Below are positions 54,901 through 63,730 of a stretch of 64,000 nt of DNA, piece by piece. The stretch spans positions 1 through 64,000 of the forward strand of contig CAVQDO010000016.1 of the NCBI GenBank assembly GCA_963711255.1, written 5' to 3'. Source of the DNA: GCA-2746365 sp963711255 (GTDB lineage Bacteria > Pseudomonadota > Gammaproteobacteria > SZUA-229). Each line of letters starts with the position of its first letter. The first letter of the stretch is position 1. Under the pieces are notes generated by a model. It saw only the letters and a program-made list of their open reading frames with translations. It was not told the DNA's origin and ran no database searches. The translations under genes and the position numbers were made by a program.

Positions 54901-55385
54901 TAGATATACCATTGCGCTATTAGCAAACAGCACAGGCTAATGCCACCAGCAACAACATCATCGAACATAATGCCAAAACCACCACGCAGGTTTTTATCAA
55001 ACCAGGATATCGGCCACGGCTTTACTGCATCAAAGAAACGAAACAGAACAAAACCAGCCAGCATCCAGTACCAGCCGCCGGGCACCATGAACATAGTTAT
55101 TAGAAAGCCGGCAACTTCATCATAAACGATACCGGAATGATCATGCACCTGTAATTTATCTGCTGCATAACCGCAAATCCACGAGCCTGTAGCCAGTACA
55201 AATAAAGTCACCAGTGCATAAACCAGCAAACTTTGCTGCTGCAGGAAATAAACCAGCGGCACAGTTAACAGTGTGCCTGCCGTTCCTGGTGCTTTAGGCG
55301 ATAAACCGCTGCCGAGACCCATGGCGACAAAAACCACCGGGTCTTTCAGTTCACGCCAGTAAATTTTTCTGTTTTTTTCTGTCAT
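54900..55385 (-). CDS. pgpA: Phosphatidylglycerophosphatase A
   Basis: Dephosphorylates phosphatidylglycerophosphate to phosphatidylglycerol in the inner membrane. The 161-residue protein has several membrane segments and the motifs GLGSGLSPKAPGTAGTL, HDHSGIVYDEVAGFLITM and RFFDAVKPWPISWFDK. It follows thiL by 18 bp, the standard gammaproteobacterial order. Confidence 0.95.
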   Translation of the reverse strand: MTEKNRKIYWRELKDPVVFVAMGLGSGLSPKAPGTAGTLLTVPLVYFLQQQSLLVYALVTLFVLATGSWICGYAADKLQVHDHSGIVYDEVAGFLITMFMVPGGWYWMLAGFVLFRFFDAVKPWPISWFDKNLRGGFGIMFDDVVAGGISLCCLLIAQWYI

Positions 55386-55403
55386 ACACTCACAAAAAAG
55401 AAA

Positions 55404-56390
55404 TCAGTTATCGAAATGATTGAACCCGACACTAGAGAATGTCACGGCTTTCTCGTTCTCATCAATAAACTCGATCTTGCCATTATTTGTAATTTCACCA
55501 ATACAGCTCAACTTCGTCTGGTATTTTTCTGCCAGCGCCAAAACCTTATCACGCTGACTTTCACTCACCGTAAAACACAACTCATAATCGTCACCCTGTG
55601 TTACTACTATAGACCAGTCAATATTATTTGACTGCCCTGCTGCCGGGTATTGTTTAAAATAAAAACGAGCACAAGGCGATACTGGAATATCGCTTAAGCG
55701 GATACGCGCTCCGCAATGACTGGCTTCAGCAATGTGGCCAAGATCAGCAACCAGACCATCTGAAATATCAATCGCACAGTTGACGTACTGCCCCAGCTCC
55801 TGGGCAAACAAAATTTTTGCCTGCGGTCTATTTAATCTATCTATACAGGGAAGCAACGCTTCATCATCAAGTTTCTGCAGGACTGCTTTCAGGCCAATTG
55901 CAGCATCACCAAGATAACCGCTGACAAAAATAGCATCACCCGCTTTTGCTGCATCACGGCGCATGATATTTTCTTCAGTGGCAAAGCCCATTGCCTGTAT
56001 CGTTATCGATAACGGGCCCTTTGTGGTATCGCCGCCGATTAAACTTAGATTATATTTGCCTAGCAGCTCACTCAGCTGTTGTGAAAACGCCTGCAACCAG
56101 TTCTCATTAATCTCAGGTAATGATATTGCAAGGGTCAGCCAGGCGGGTGTCGCTCCCATTGCTGCCAGGTCACTGAGATTAACCATAACTGCTTTATAGG
56201 CAATATCTTCTGCTGATGTGTTTTCAGGAAAGTGCACACCGGAAATCAGTGTATCGGTAGTAATGAGTAACTGCCTGTTTTCAGGCGGAGCTAGAATTGC
56301 GCAATCATCACCGCCAGCAAGAACCACATCTTCTCTCGAATTGCTGAAGGTAAAGTACTTTTTTATGAGGTCAAATTCAGAATTTTTCAT
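55404..56390 (-). CDS. thiL: Thiamine-monophosphate kinase
   Basis: Phosphorylates thiamine monophosphate to thiamine pyrophosphate. The 328-residue protein begins EFDLIKKYF and has GGDDCAILAPP, AMGATPAWLTLAISLP, GGDTTKGPLSIT and AIDISDGLVADLGH, all ThiL signatures of the PurM-like fold. It lies between nusB and pgpA. Confidence 0.96.
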   Translation of the reverse strand: MKNSEFDLIKKYFTFSNSREDVVLAGGDDCAILAPPENRQLLITTDTLISGVHFPENTSAEDIAYKAVMVNLSDLAAMGATPAWLTLAISLPEINENWLQAFSQQLSELLGKYNLSLIGGDTTKGPLSITIQAMGFATEENIMRRDAAKAGDAIFVSGYLGDAAIGLKAVLQKLDDEALLPCIDRLNRPQAKILFAQELGQYVNCAIDISDGLVADLGHIAEASHCGARIRLSDIPVSPCARFYFKQYPAAGQSNNIDWSIVVTQGDDYELCFTVSESQRDKVLALAEKYQTKLSCIGEITNNGKIEFIDENEKAVTFSSVGFNHFDN

Positions 56391-56460
56391 AAAAAAGCCT
56401 GTGTGAAAGCCTGTTTAAAGCCTGCGCGAAAAATCGAACGGATTTATTGCTAAACAACAA

Positions 56461-56943
56461 TCAGGTCTTAGCTGATGTCATTTCAATTTTACGAACTTCT
56501 TTGGCAACTTTATCCAGAACGGCGTTAACAAACCCATGGCTATTTTCTGCGCAGAACTCTTTTGCGATGTTGACCGCCTCGTTTAATACAACCCGGTATG
56601 GCACATCAAAACGGTTAACAAATTCATAAGTCGCGAGCCGTAAAATAGCTCGCTCCACAGGATCAACCGACTCAACACTGCGCGTCATATTTTTTTCAAG
56701 GTAAGGATCCAGTACACTTATTGATGAAGCGACACCACTGACCAGCTCAGAGAAAAATCCCTCATCCAGCTTCGCCATATTATTTTCTTCGAAAAACTGC
56801 TGCTTAATGTCAGTAATATTATCACCGGTCATCTGCCATTGATAAATTGCCTGCATAGCAAGACGGCGGGATTTACCCCGTGCTTTAGCCAGCCCCTTTT
56901 TTGAAGGACTGCCTGTATTAACGGGGTTTTTAGTGTCTGACAT
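56461..56943 (-). CDS. nusB: Transcription antitermination factor NusB
   Basis: A 160-residue helical protein that binds boxA RNA with S10. RRLAMQAIYQWQMTG near residue 27 and NRFDVPYRVVLNEAVNIAKE with SHGFVNAVLDKVA at the end are typical. A basic N-terminal extension of about 20 residues precedes the fold. It is downstream of ribH, as usual. Confidence 0.96.
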   Translation of the reverse strand: MSDTKNPVNTGSPSKKGLAKARGKSRRLAMQAIYQWQMTGDNITDIKQQFFEENNMAKLDEGFFSELVSGVASSISVLDPYLEKNMTRSVESVDPVERAILRLATYEFVNRFDVPYRVVLNEAVNIAKEFCAENSHGFVNAVLDKVAKEVRKIEMTSAKT

Positions 56944-56999
56944 AATTTATAATGCTATTTGTTTTCAGGAGAAGCGAAAACCGCTAAAGTGATAGCGGC

Positions 57000-57473
57000 T
57001 TATGCCAGCTCACTGAATATATTGACCATCTCAATAGCGACTGCAGCGGCTTCAGCACCTTTATTACCCGCTTTAGTCCCGGCACGTTCAATAGTTTGCT
57101 CAATATTTTCAGTAGTTAATATACCGTTGATAATCGGCATGCCGTGATCAAGCGCTATAGCAGATAAACCTTTCGCCGATTCATTCGCAACGATATCAAA
57201 ATGTGGTGTGGCACCGCGAATAACCGCACCTAAAGCAATAATAGCACTGTAATTACCTGACTGTGCCAGGCGCTGTACAGTAACCGGCAATTCAAAAGCA
57301 CCAGGCACGCGCACTACAGTAACATCTTCCGGCGAAACACCATGACGCAATAAAGTATCCATCGCACCGGCCAGCAGACTTTCAACGATATAACCATTAA
57401 AACGTGCGACCACAATGGCAAAACGCCCTTCTTTGTATTGCAGGCTGCCTTCAACTATTTTACATTCACTCAT
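57000..57473 (-). CDS. ribH: 6,7-dimethyl-8-ribityllumazine synthase
   Basis: Condenses the ribityl-aminouracil with dihydroxybutanone phosphate. The 157-residue protein has FAIVVARFNGYIVESLL, VRVPGAFELPVTVQ, ALGAVIRGATPHFD and GMPIINGILTTENIEQ, which form the active site of the pentamer. It lies between ribBA and nusB. Confidence 0.97.
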   Translation of the reverse strand: MSECKIVEGSLQYKEGRFAIVVARFNGYIVESLLAGAMDTLLRHGVSPEDVTVVRVPGAFELPVTVQRLAQSGNYSAIIALGAVIRGATPHFDIVANESAKGLSAIALDHGMPIINGILTTENIEQTIERAGTKAGNKGAEAAAVAIEMVNIFSELA

Positions 57474-57544
57474 AACTTATCTCGCCAAAATGTTATACGG
57501 TATTATTTAATTCTGTAATTTTTAAATTTAAATTTCAAACGCAG

Positions 57545-58657
57545 TTATGCATCTTTACCGGATACATAATCGACAACTTCCAGGCCAAAGCCGGCCAAAC
57601 CATGAATAACTCTGGGCGCTGTCATCAGTTTCATCTTTTTAACACCCAGATCCATAAGAATCTGTGCGCCGACACCATCTGTTCTTAAGTCTGCAGGCCG
57701 CCTGGTTTTAACTGCATTACTCTGCTCAGAACGCTCTGCCATCCACTGTAAAATGATAGCGTCTTCATCCGGCCAGTTCAGTAAAACAACAACACCCTGC
57801 CTGGCTTTAGCCACCTGCTTTAACGCATCCTGTAATGGCCAGGACTTTGTATCCAGTGAACCAAAGGCGTCAGTTAATGCATTTTTCATATGCACACGAA
57901 CCATAACAGGCTCATCCGAATCTATCTCGTCTTCTGCTTTAAGCAAAGCATAATGTGTCAGAGAGTCCAGGTTATTGCGGTAGGCAATTAATTTAAAGGT
58001 GCCATAATCTGAAGGGAAATCACACTCTGATATACGATCAACCGTTTTCTCGTTTCTAAGGCGGTAACTAATCAGGTCCTCGATGGTACCTATCTTTAAC
58101 TGGTGCTCTTCAGCAAATTTTTCCAGGTCAGGGCGGCGAGCCATGGTGCCGTCTTCATTTAATATTTCAACGATCATCGAACTGGGTTCAAGCCCGGCCA
58201 GCCCTGCCAGGTCACAACCGGCTTCAGTGTGGCCGGCTCGTGTCAGAACACCACCGGGCTGCGCCATAAGCGGAAAAATATGGCCCGGCTGCACAATATC
58301 TTTTGACGATGCATCGGGTTTAACCGCTGCTGCAATCGTCACCGCACGGTCTGCCGCCGAAATCCCGGTAGTGACACCTTCGGCTGCTTCAATCGACATG
58401 GTGAAGTTAGTACTTTCTATTAGATCGGTGCCGTTAATCATTAATGGCAGGCTCAGCTGCTGACAACGCTGCTGTGTCAAAGTGATACAAATCAGGCCAC
58501 GGCCATAGCGGGCCATAAAGTTAACATCATCCGCCGTTACTGCAGTAGACGCCATCAATAGATCACCTTCATTCTCACGGTCTTCATCATCCATAATGAC
58601 GACCATTTTGCCCTGACGGATATCTTCAATAATCTCTTCTGTGCTATTTAATTTCAT
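57545..58657 (-). CDS. ribBA: 3,4-dihydroxy-2-butanone-4-phosphate synthase with degenerate GTP cyclohydrolase II domain
   Basis: A 370-residue protein. The N-terminal half is an intact RibB (VVIMDDEDRENEGDLLMA, GRGLICITLT, RAGHTEAGCDLAGLAGL), making dihydroxybutanone phosphate from ribulose 5-phosphate. The C-terminal half resembles GTP cyclohydrolase II, but the zinc-binding cysteines (normally CLTGD...CDC after RVH) are replaced: RVHMKNALTDAFGSLDTKSW. This half is therefore probably inactive, as in RibBX-type proteins, and a separate ribA should exist elsewhere. Confidence 0.93.
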   Translation of the reverse strand: MKLNSTEEIIEDIRQGKMVVIMDDEDRENEGDLLMASTAVTADDVNFMARYGRGLICITLTQQRCQQLSLPLMINGTDLIESTNFTMSIEAAEGVTTGISAADRAVTIAAAVKPDASSKDIVQPGHIFPLMAQPGGVLTRAGHTEAGCDLAGLAGLEPSSMIVEILNEDGTMARRPDLEKFAEEHQLKIGTIEDLISYRLRNEKTVDRISECDFPSDYGTFKLIAYRNNLDSLTHYALLKAEDEIDSDEPVMVRVHMKNALTDAFGSLDTKSWPLQDALKQVAKARQGVVVLLNWPDEDAIILQWMAERSEQSNAVKTRRPADLRTDGVGAQILMDLGVKKMKLMTAPRVIHGLAGFGLEVVDYVSGKDA

Positions 58658-58658
58658 A

Positions 58659-59315
58659 TTATTTATTTACAAAGCCCGCTTTGGCTAATGTTTCAAGAGT
58701 AATTCCGTTGCTGCTTCCGTCATCTTTTTTTAACAATAATCTTTCCAGGTAGCGCGCAATCAGGTCTACTTCGAGATTCACTTTTGTGCCCGGTTTATAA
58801 TTTTTAATAATAGTCTGCTGCTGCGTATGTGGCACAATATTAATTTCAAAATCAGTATTAGTGATTTTGTTAACTGTCAGGCTGGTACCATCGATACAAA
58901 TCGAACCTTTCATTGCAATGTAATGCTTGAGCTCATCAGGCGCACGAATAATAAACTGGATGGAACGCGCCTCTTCTTTAATTGACAGCACTTCGCCGAG
59001 GCCATCAACGTGACCACTAACCAGGTGCCCGCCAAGGCGAGTTGTTGGCAACAAGGCTTTTTCCAGGTTAACTTCACTACCTGCAGCAAGATCTTTCAAA
59101 CTGGTCAGGGTAATGGTTTCATTGGAAACATCTGCCGCAAAATGTTTTGCATCAAATTCGATAGCAGTCAGACAAACACCGTTTACTGCTATGCTGTCAC
59201 CCAGCTGTACATCAGCCATATCCAGCGAGCCTGTTTCAACATGCAGCCGCATATCGCCACCGACTGGTTCGATATTTTTAATGCGGCCAACCGCTTCTAT
59301 TATTCCTGTAAACAT
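58659..59315 (-). CDS. ribE: Riboflavin synthase
   Basis: Dismutates two lumazine molecules to riboflavin. The 218-residue protein has two homologous barrels: MFTGIIEAVGRIK, SIAVNGVCLTAIEF and GGHLVSGHVDGLGEV in the first, SICIDGTSLTVNKI in the second. It follows an Ntn-hydrolase gene and ends one base before the ribBA start region, so expression is coupled. Confidence 0.97.
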   Translation of the reverse strand: MFTGIIEAVGRIKNIEPVGGDMRLHVETGSLDMADVQLGDSIAVNGVCLTAIEFDAKHFAADVSNETITLTSLKDLAAGSEVNLEKALLPTTRLGGHLVSGHVDGLGEVLSIKEEARSIQFIIRAPDELKHYIAMKGSICIDGTSLTVNKITNTDFEINIVPHTQQQTIIKNYKPGTKVNLEVDLIARYLERLLLKKDDGSSNGITLETLAKAGFVNK

Positions 59316-59333
59316 AATATGTTTTCGCTTTAC

Positions 59334-59939
59334 TTATTTAATTGCCGTCTGTAGTTGTTGTAAGTCGATAACGTAACTGGACAATGGCATTGACGAAGCA
59401 TTATTAAACTCTGCGCCCGCTGCAACACCAGCGTGTGCAATTTCTTCTGCTGACGATGCATTGTCATAAACAGCAAACATTGCACCCAGGGCATATTCTG
59501 CACCTGACCCTATCGCCCAGAATTTTTTATATTCTGTAACTTCTCGTAATGAGTGCACGCCGAAAATACCGAACGGGTTGGCGATCAGCGCATCTATTTG
59601 TGTTGACTCATAAGGGTCGTCATCTTCATCTTTAGAATTAAGAAAGTATTTTTCTTTGAGTATGGGATGTAAAGCCAGGAAAGTCTCAAAGATTGACAGG
59701 CGTGATGAAAAATCCACATCCACTTTTTTTTCTACAACTTTTTTATCAGACAACAAACTTTCCAGCACCAGCTGATGGGCAGCACTACCAACAATACCAA
59801 TATAGTTTTCCTGAAACTGTAATACTTTATCGTGTGCAGCATCGTACATCGAGTTCAGCTTCAGATCACCAAAACTGGTGAGACTGTCTGCTGCGATACA
59901 AACTTTTCCTGCTTTTTTAGCCACTACTACTGTTGACAT
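59334..59939 (-). CDS. HslV-like Ntn-hydrolase (proteasome-type) in the riboflavin operon
   Basis: The ATG at 59939 gives MSTVVVAKKAGKVCIAADSL, aligning with HslV (MTTIV...GHVVIAGDGQ). After Met removal Ser would occupy the N-terminal nucleophile position held by Thr in HslV; CodW of Bacillus is known to use Ser. The lysine region YDAAHDKVLQF and GIVGSAAHQLVLESLL, and later AIGSGAEYALGAMFA, match the proteasome-beta fold. About 201 residues. No HslU partner is adjacent. It lies between ribD and ribE, an unexpected place. A TTG three bases upstream is a possible alternative start. Confidence 0.75.
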   Translation of the reverse strand: MSTVVVAKKAGKVCIAADSLTSFGDLKLNSMYDAAHDKVLQFQENYIGIVGSAAHQLVLESLLSDKKVVEKKVDVDFSSRLSIFETFLALHPILKEKYFLNSKDEDDDPYESTQIDALIANPFGIFGVHSLREVTEYKKFWAIGSGAEYALGAMFAVYDNASSAEEIAHAGVAAGAEFNNASSMPLSSYVIDLQQLQTAIK

Positions 59940-59971
59940 CAATAACCTCTAATAACTCTAAATCACACTGT

Positions 59972-61069
59972 TTATTTGCACTTTTCGGGAAGTGCGGTAA
60001 TGCGAATATCTACGCCGACCATTCGCACATCAATAATATTTAACGAAATTCTGTGCTTCATCATTTCCAGCTCCGGCAAATGAAATAAGCCTTTCGCATT
60101 GTCACCCATAATATGAGGCGCCAGATAAACAATGATTTCATCAACGAGGTCATTTTTTAAAAGAGCGCCGCACAACACGGAACCCGCTTCCACATGTAGC
60201 AGGTTTATTTCTTTTTCAGCCAGATCTACCATTAAAGCCTGTAAATCTATTTTGCCATCCTGTGCGCGGCCTGTTTCAATTATAAATGGATAGCTTTCGC
60301 TGTTATCCACATTCACTGTGGTATATACGATACAGTCGCCATCCAATGCCGCTATTTTTGCGGTCGGCGGCATGCGAAACCGGCTATCCAGCACTATCCG
60401 CCTGGGCTGTAACACCTTATCAACACCCAGTTGTTGCGCTGACAGACGAACATTCATCGATGGGTCATCTGCCAGAACCGTATCCACTCCGGTCAGTATC
60501 GCTGAACTTTCAGCGCGCAGTCGCTGCACATCGTTTCGTGATGCTTCACTGCTAATCCACTGGCTCTCACCTGAAGCCATCGCAGTTCGTCCATCCAGGC
60601 TCATCGCCAGCTTCACTCGAACAAACGGCCGGCCTGATTCCATACGTTTGATAAATCCCGGATTTACTGCCCGCGCCTGTTGTTCAAGCAGGCCACTTTC
60701 AGTCTCGATACCTGCATCGGTTAATTTCTTTAATCCGCTGCCAGCTACCAGGGGGTTAGGGTCTTTCATTGCAGCGACAACTTTTTTTACACCCGCCCTG
60801 ATTAAAGCATCTGCACATGGCGGTGTTTTGCCAGTATGGCTGCAGGGCTCAAGCGTGACATAGACGGTTGAATCTTTCGCATTAGCTGCGGCCTGCTGCA
60901 AGGCATTTATTTCTGCATGCGGCTGCCCTGCCCGTTTATGCCAGCCTTCTCCAACTATGGCGCCGTCTTTAACAATGACACAACCAACGGCGGGATTCGG
61001 ACTGGTGGTATACACCCCTTTTTGCGCCAGTCTTATTGCACGCTGCATGTATTCAACACTGCTATTCAT
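59972..61069 (-). CDS. ribD: Bifunctional riboflavin deaminase/reductase RibD
   Basis: The N-terminal deaminase domain has the zinc motif HAEINALQ and EPCSHTGKTPPCADALI. The C-terminal reductase domain (from about 145) has RPFVRVKLAMSLDGRTAM and ILTGVDTVLADDPSMNVR. The 365-residue enzyme performs the second and third steps of riboflavin synthesis. It is downstream of nrdR, as in E. coli. Confidence 0.97.
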   Translation of the reverse strand: MNSSVEYMQRAIRLAQKGVYTTSPNPAVGCVIVKDGAIVGEGWHKRAGQPHAEINALQQAAANAKDSTVYVTLEPCSHTGKTPPCADALIRAGVKKVVAAMKDPNPLVAGSGLKKLTDAGIETESGLLEQQARAVNPGFIKRMESGRPFVRVKLAMSLDGRTAMASGESQWISSEASRNDVQRLRAESSAILTGVDTVLADDPSMNVRLSAQQLGVDKVLQPRRIVLDSRFRMPPTAKIAALDGDCIVYTTVNVDNSESYPFIIETGRAQDGKIDLQALMVDLAEKEINLLHVEAGSVLCGALLKNDLVDEIIVYLAPHIMGDNAKGLFHLPELEMMKHRISLNIIDVRMVGVDIRITALPEKCK

Positions 61070-61142
61070 AGTGGCGACTCATTGCTATACAGGGTGCTGA
61101 TTATCAACTCAGTAAATGTTTATACGACGATGAATAATGCAA

Positions 61143-61616
61143 CTAACGGCTTTTCTTCGGAATCTTGGTCTGCTCCATCTTCTCGATTGCATCACGAAAC
61201 GCATTAACGTCACTGAAATCAAGATAAACGGACGCAAATCGAATATAGGCCACCTGATCCAGGCCCAGTAACTCTTCCATAACCAGGTTGCCAATAGCCG
61301 CAGAATTTATTTCACGTTCTCCAGCCGCCAGCAATTGATGCTTGATTCGATTTATTGCCGCATCAATCTGTTCCGTACTGACCGGCCTTTTTTCCAGTGC
61401 CCGCATTACCCCGGCGCTAAGCTTTTCTTCCTTGAACGGCATGCGACTGCCGTCCTGTTTTACGATGCGCGGCATATTTAATTCAGCACCTTCGTAGGTT
61501 GTGAAACGCTCATTACATGAGACGCATTCACGACGTCGGCGAACCTGGTCACCGTCATTGGTTAATCGCGAATCAATAACACGAGTATCCGGTGCTGAAC
61601 AAAATGGGCAATACAT
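61143..61616 (-). CDS. nrdR: Ribonucleotide reductase regulator NrdR
   Basis: A 157-residue repressor of nrd genes. The N-terminal zinc ribbon is CPFCSAPDTRVIDSRL with RRRECVSCNERFTTYE, followed by the ATP-cone (VKQDGSRMPFKEEKLSAGVM). Length is standard. It sits between glyA and ribD. Confidence 0.97.
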   Translation of the reverse strand: MYCPFCSAPDTRVIDSRLTNDGDQVRRRRECVSCNERFTTYEGAELNMPRIVKQDGSRMPFKEEKLSAGVMRALEKRPVSTEQIDAAINRIKHQLLAAGEREINSAAIGNLVMEELLGLDQVAYIRFASVYLDFSDVNAFRDAIEKMEQTKIPKKSR

Positions 61617-61660
61617 ATTTTTTCAGTAGTTCCTAAATGATTAATCGCTTATCGATCGGC

Positions 61661-62944
61661 TTAACTTTCGTAAACAGGCAGTCGTTCACAGATAGCAGTC
61701 ACCTTTTCACGCACACTATCAATAATCGATGCATCGGCAGCGTCGTTTTCGATGCTGTCGATGATGTCACACATCCAGATTGCCAGCTCGGTTGCATCCT
61801 GCTCATTAAAGCCACGTGTTGTCATCGCAGGTGTACCGACACGTATGCCGCTGGTTACAAATGGCGACTGCGGGTCATTAGGCACGGCATTTTTATTGAC
61901 CGTGATATGTGCCTTGCCCAGCTCTGCTTCAACCACTTTACCGGTCAGGTTCTTTGGCGTTAGATCCCAGAGAAACAGGTGGTTTTCTGTACCGCCAGAA
62001 ACCACCTTATAACCGCGTTCGATAACAACTTTTGCCATAGCCTGGGCATTAACAATTACCTGCTTCTGGTAAGTTATAAATTCGGGCTCCAGCGCTTCTT
62101 TAAATGCCACCGCCTTGGCAGCAATGACATGCATCAGTGGACCACCCTGTGAACCAGGGAAAATCGCTGAATTAAGTTTTTTCGCCAGGTCTTCATTTTT
62201 CAGCAATGAATTGTCACCGGCAAGAATAATGCCGCCGCGTGGACCGCGCAGTGTTTTATGTGTTGTTGAAGTTACTACATCTGCAGCAGCTATCGGATTT
62301 GGATACAAACCCGCGGCAACCAGGCCGGCTACGTGAGCCATATCAACTAAAAGGTAGGCATCGCATGAATCCGCGATGATGCGGAAACGATCCCAGTCCA
62401 TAACCTGTGAATAGGCAGAGAAACCGGCAACAATCATTTTCGGTTTATGCTCATCGGCAAGGCGCTGAATTTCATCGTAATCGACCATACCGGTTTCTTT
62501 ATTCACGCCATACTGCACTGCATTATAAATTTTTCCAGAAAAACTCACGTGTGAACCGTGCGTCAGGTGACCACCATCTGCCAGTGACATGCCCAGCACG
62601 GTATCACCCGGTTTGCATAAAGCCAGGTAAACAGCCGCGTTTGCCTGTGAACCTGAATGTGGTTGTACATTGGCGTAACCTGCACCAAACAACTGCTTAA
62701 CTCGGTCAATTGCCAGCTGCTCTGCAACATCAACATTTTCACAACCGCCATAATAACGGCGTGCCGGGTAGCCTTCAGCATACTTATTCGTCAGCACAGA
62801 GCCCTGTGCCTGCATCACGCGCTGGCTGGCATAATTTTCTGATGCGATTAACTCAATATGCTTTTCCTGGCGGTTCACTTCATGTTGCATTGCTGCCCAC
62901 AAAGCTTCGTCATAACCTTCTATTTTTGTATCTTTAGAAAACAT
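61661..62944 (-). CDS. glyA: Serine hydroxymethyltransferase
   Basis: Interconverts serine and glycine with tetrahydrofolate. The 427-residue PLP enzyme has the Schiff-base lysine in VVTSTTHKTLRGPRGG, with HSGSQANAAVYLAL and YYGGCENVDVAEQLA. Upstream of nrdR, it probably heads the long rib operon. Confidence 0.97.
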   Translation of the reverse strand: MFSKDTKIEGYDEALWAAMQHEVNRQEKHIELIASENYASQRVMQAQGSVLTNKYAEGYPARRYYGGCENVDVAEQLAIDRVKQLFGAGYANVQPHSGSQANAAVYLALCKPGDTVLGMSLADGGHLTHGSHVSFSGKIYNAVQYGVNKETGMVDYDEIQRLADEHKPKMIVAGFSAYSQVMDWDRFRIIADSCDAYLLVDMAHVAGLVAAGLYPNPIAAADVVTSTTHKTLRGPRGGIILAGDNSLLKNEDLAKKLNSAIFPGSQGGPLMHVIAAKAVAFKEALEPEFITYQKQVIVNAQAMAKVVIERGYKVVSGGTENHLFLWDLTPKNLTGKVVEAELGKAHITVNKNAVPNDPQSPFVTSGIRVGTPAMTTRGFNEQDATELAIWMCDIIDSIENDAADASIIDSVREKVTAICERLPVYES

Positions 62945-63248
62945 TCAAACTCCCAACACTCTAAACGCCTGAAGCCGACGCTGAATAATATAAAACTACG
63001 GTATAAAAATGGCGCAATCTTACCAAACAAGCGGCATCACTGTATATCAATAACTTACTGATATAACTAATAAATGCGGTGCAAGATCAAATTTGAATGA
63101 TTTAGGCGAAAAGACATCAACTCACACAGGGATTGTGGAAATCAGTGCAAAGCCTGAAAAAAAACGGGGGTTTTTATAATAATTAATTAATAATCAATAG
63201 CATAGTGCTCCTGAAAAAACTCAGGAGCACACTATCATGCTGCCAGAA
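62945..63248. other. Intergenic region upstream of glyA
   Basis: A/T-rich with no coding frame. Contains a hairpin at 63,205-63,230 next to the small repeat-protein gene and presumably the glyA promoter. No riboswitch recognised. Confidence 0.4.
63205..63230 (-). terminator. Hairpin downstream of the SVD-repeat protein gene
   Basis: Perfect 10-bp stem GTGCTCCTGA/TCAGGAGCAC with a six-base loop. The T-run on the minus strand is poor, so termination is plausible but not certain. Confidence 0.55.
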
Positions 63249-63497
63249 CTAGTAACCAAAGGCACCTTTGGCTTTTTCCACGTCAACGGACTCTTTGGCT
63301 TTATTGGTATCTACCGAATCCGCAGCCTGCTTGTAATCGACACCATCGGAACCCACTGATGATTTAAGTTTCTCCTGATCGACAGACTCAGATGCTTTTT
63401 CTGTATCAACCGACTCACTCAGCTTGCCAAAATCAACAGCAGATGCCATTGGACTCACAGCAAAAAAAAGAGTGAATATTATTGTTTGCGTTTTCAT
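63249..63497 (-). CDS. Small exported protein with SVD repeats
   Basis: An 82-residue protein with a signal peptide ending MASAVDF. The mature 60 residues consist of about five short repeats built on (E/D)SVDxEK(A/L)xxSV, for example SESVDTEKASESVDQEKLK and DSVDTNKAKESVDVEKAKG. It is strongly charged, lacks cysteine and aromatic core residues, and looks helical or disordered. I do not recognise a family. It is a single gene with its own hairpin, encoded divergently from ettA. Location is probably periplasmic. Confidence 0.7.
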   Translation of the reverse strand: MKTQTIIFTLFFAVSPMASAVDFGKLSESVDTEKASESVDQEKLKSSVGSDGVDYKQAADSVDTNKAKESVDVEKAKGAFGY

Positions 63498-63668
63498 AAT
63501 CGAATCTTCCTATAGATTGTAAAGCAGCTATTTTAACAGAAGCCCGAAATCAAAAAGTGTTAACAATCGTTAAACTTCCGTTTTTAATATAACCCGTTAT
63601 AGTTTCCGCCGTCCTCCCCGGTTATTTACCCGCTCGAAAAACATCGCTTTTTTTGTCTGCCAACAGAA

Positions 63669-63698
63669 CTGACACAGGACGTGGCTTATGAGTATAAT
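63669..63698 (+). promoter_or_regulatory. Sigma70-type promoter of ettA
   Basis: CTGACA and TATAAT hexamers are separated by 18 bp, with the -10 ending 32 bp before the start codon. Five of six bases fit the -35 consensus and all six the -10. Confidence 0.65.
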
Positions 63699-63730
63699 TC
63701 GGTCTCTATATAATTATTAAAAGAACAGTT

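Noticed and set aside
59316..61142. FMN riboswitch for the rib genes
   Set aside because: Gaps between the rib genes are too short and no conserved RFN core was seen upstream of ribD or ribE.
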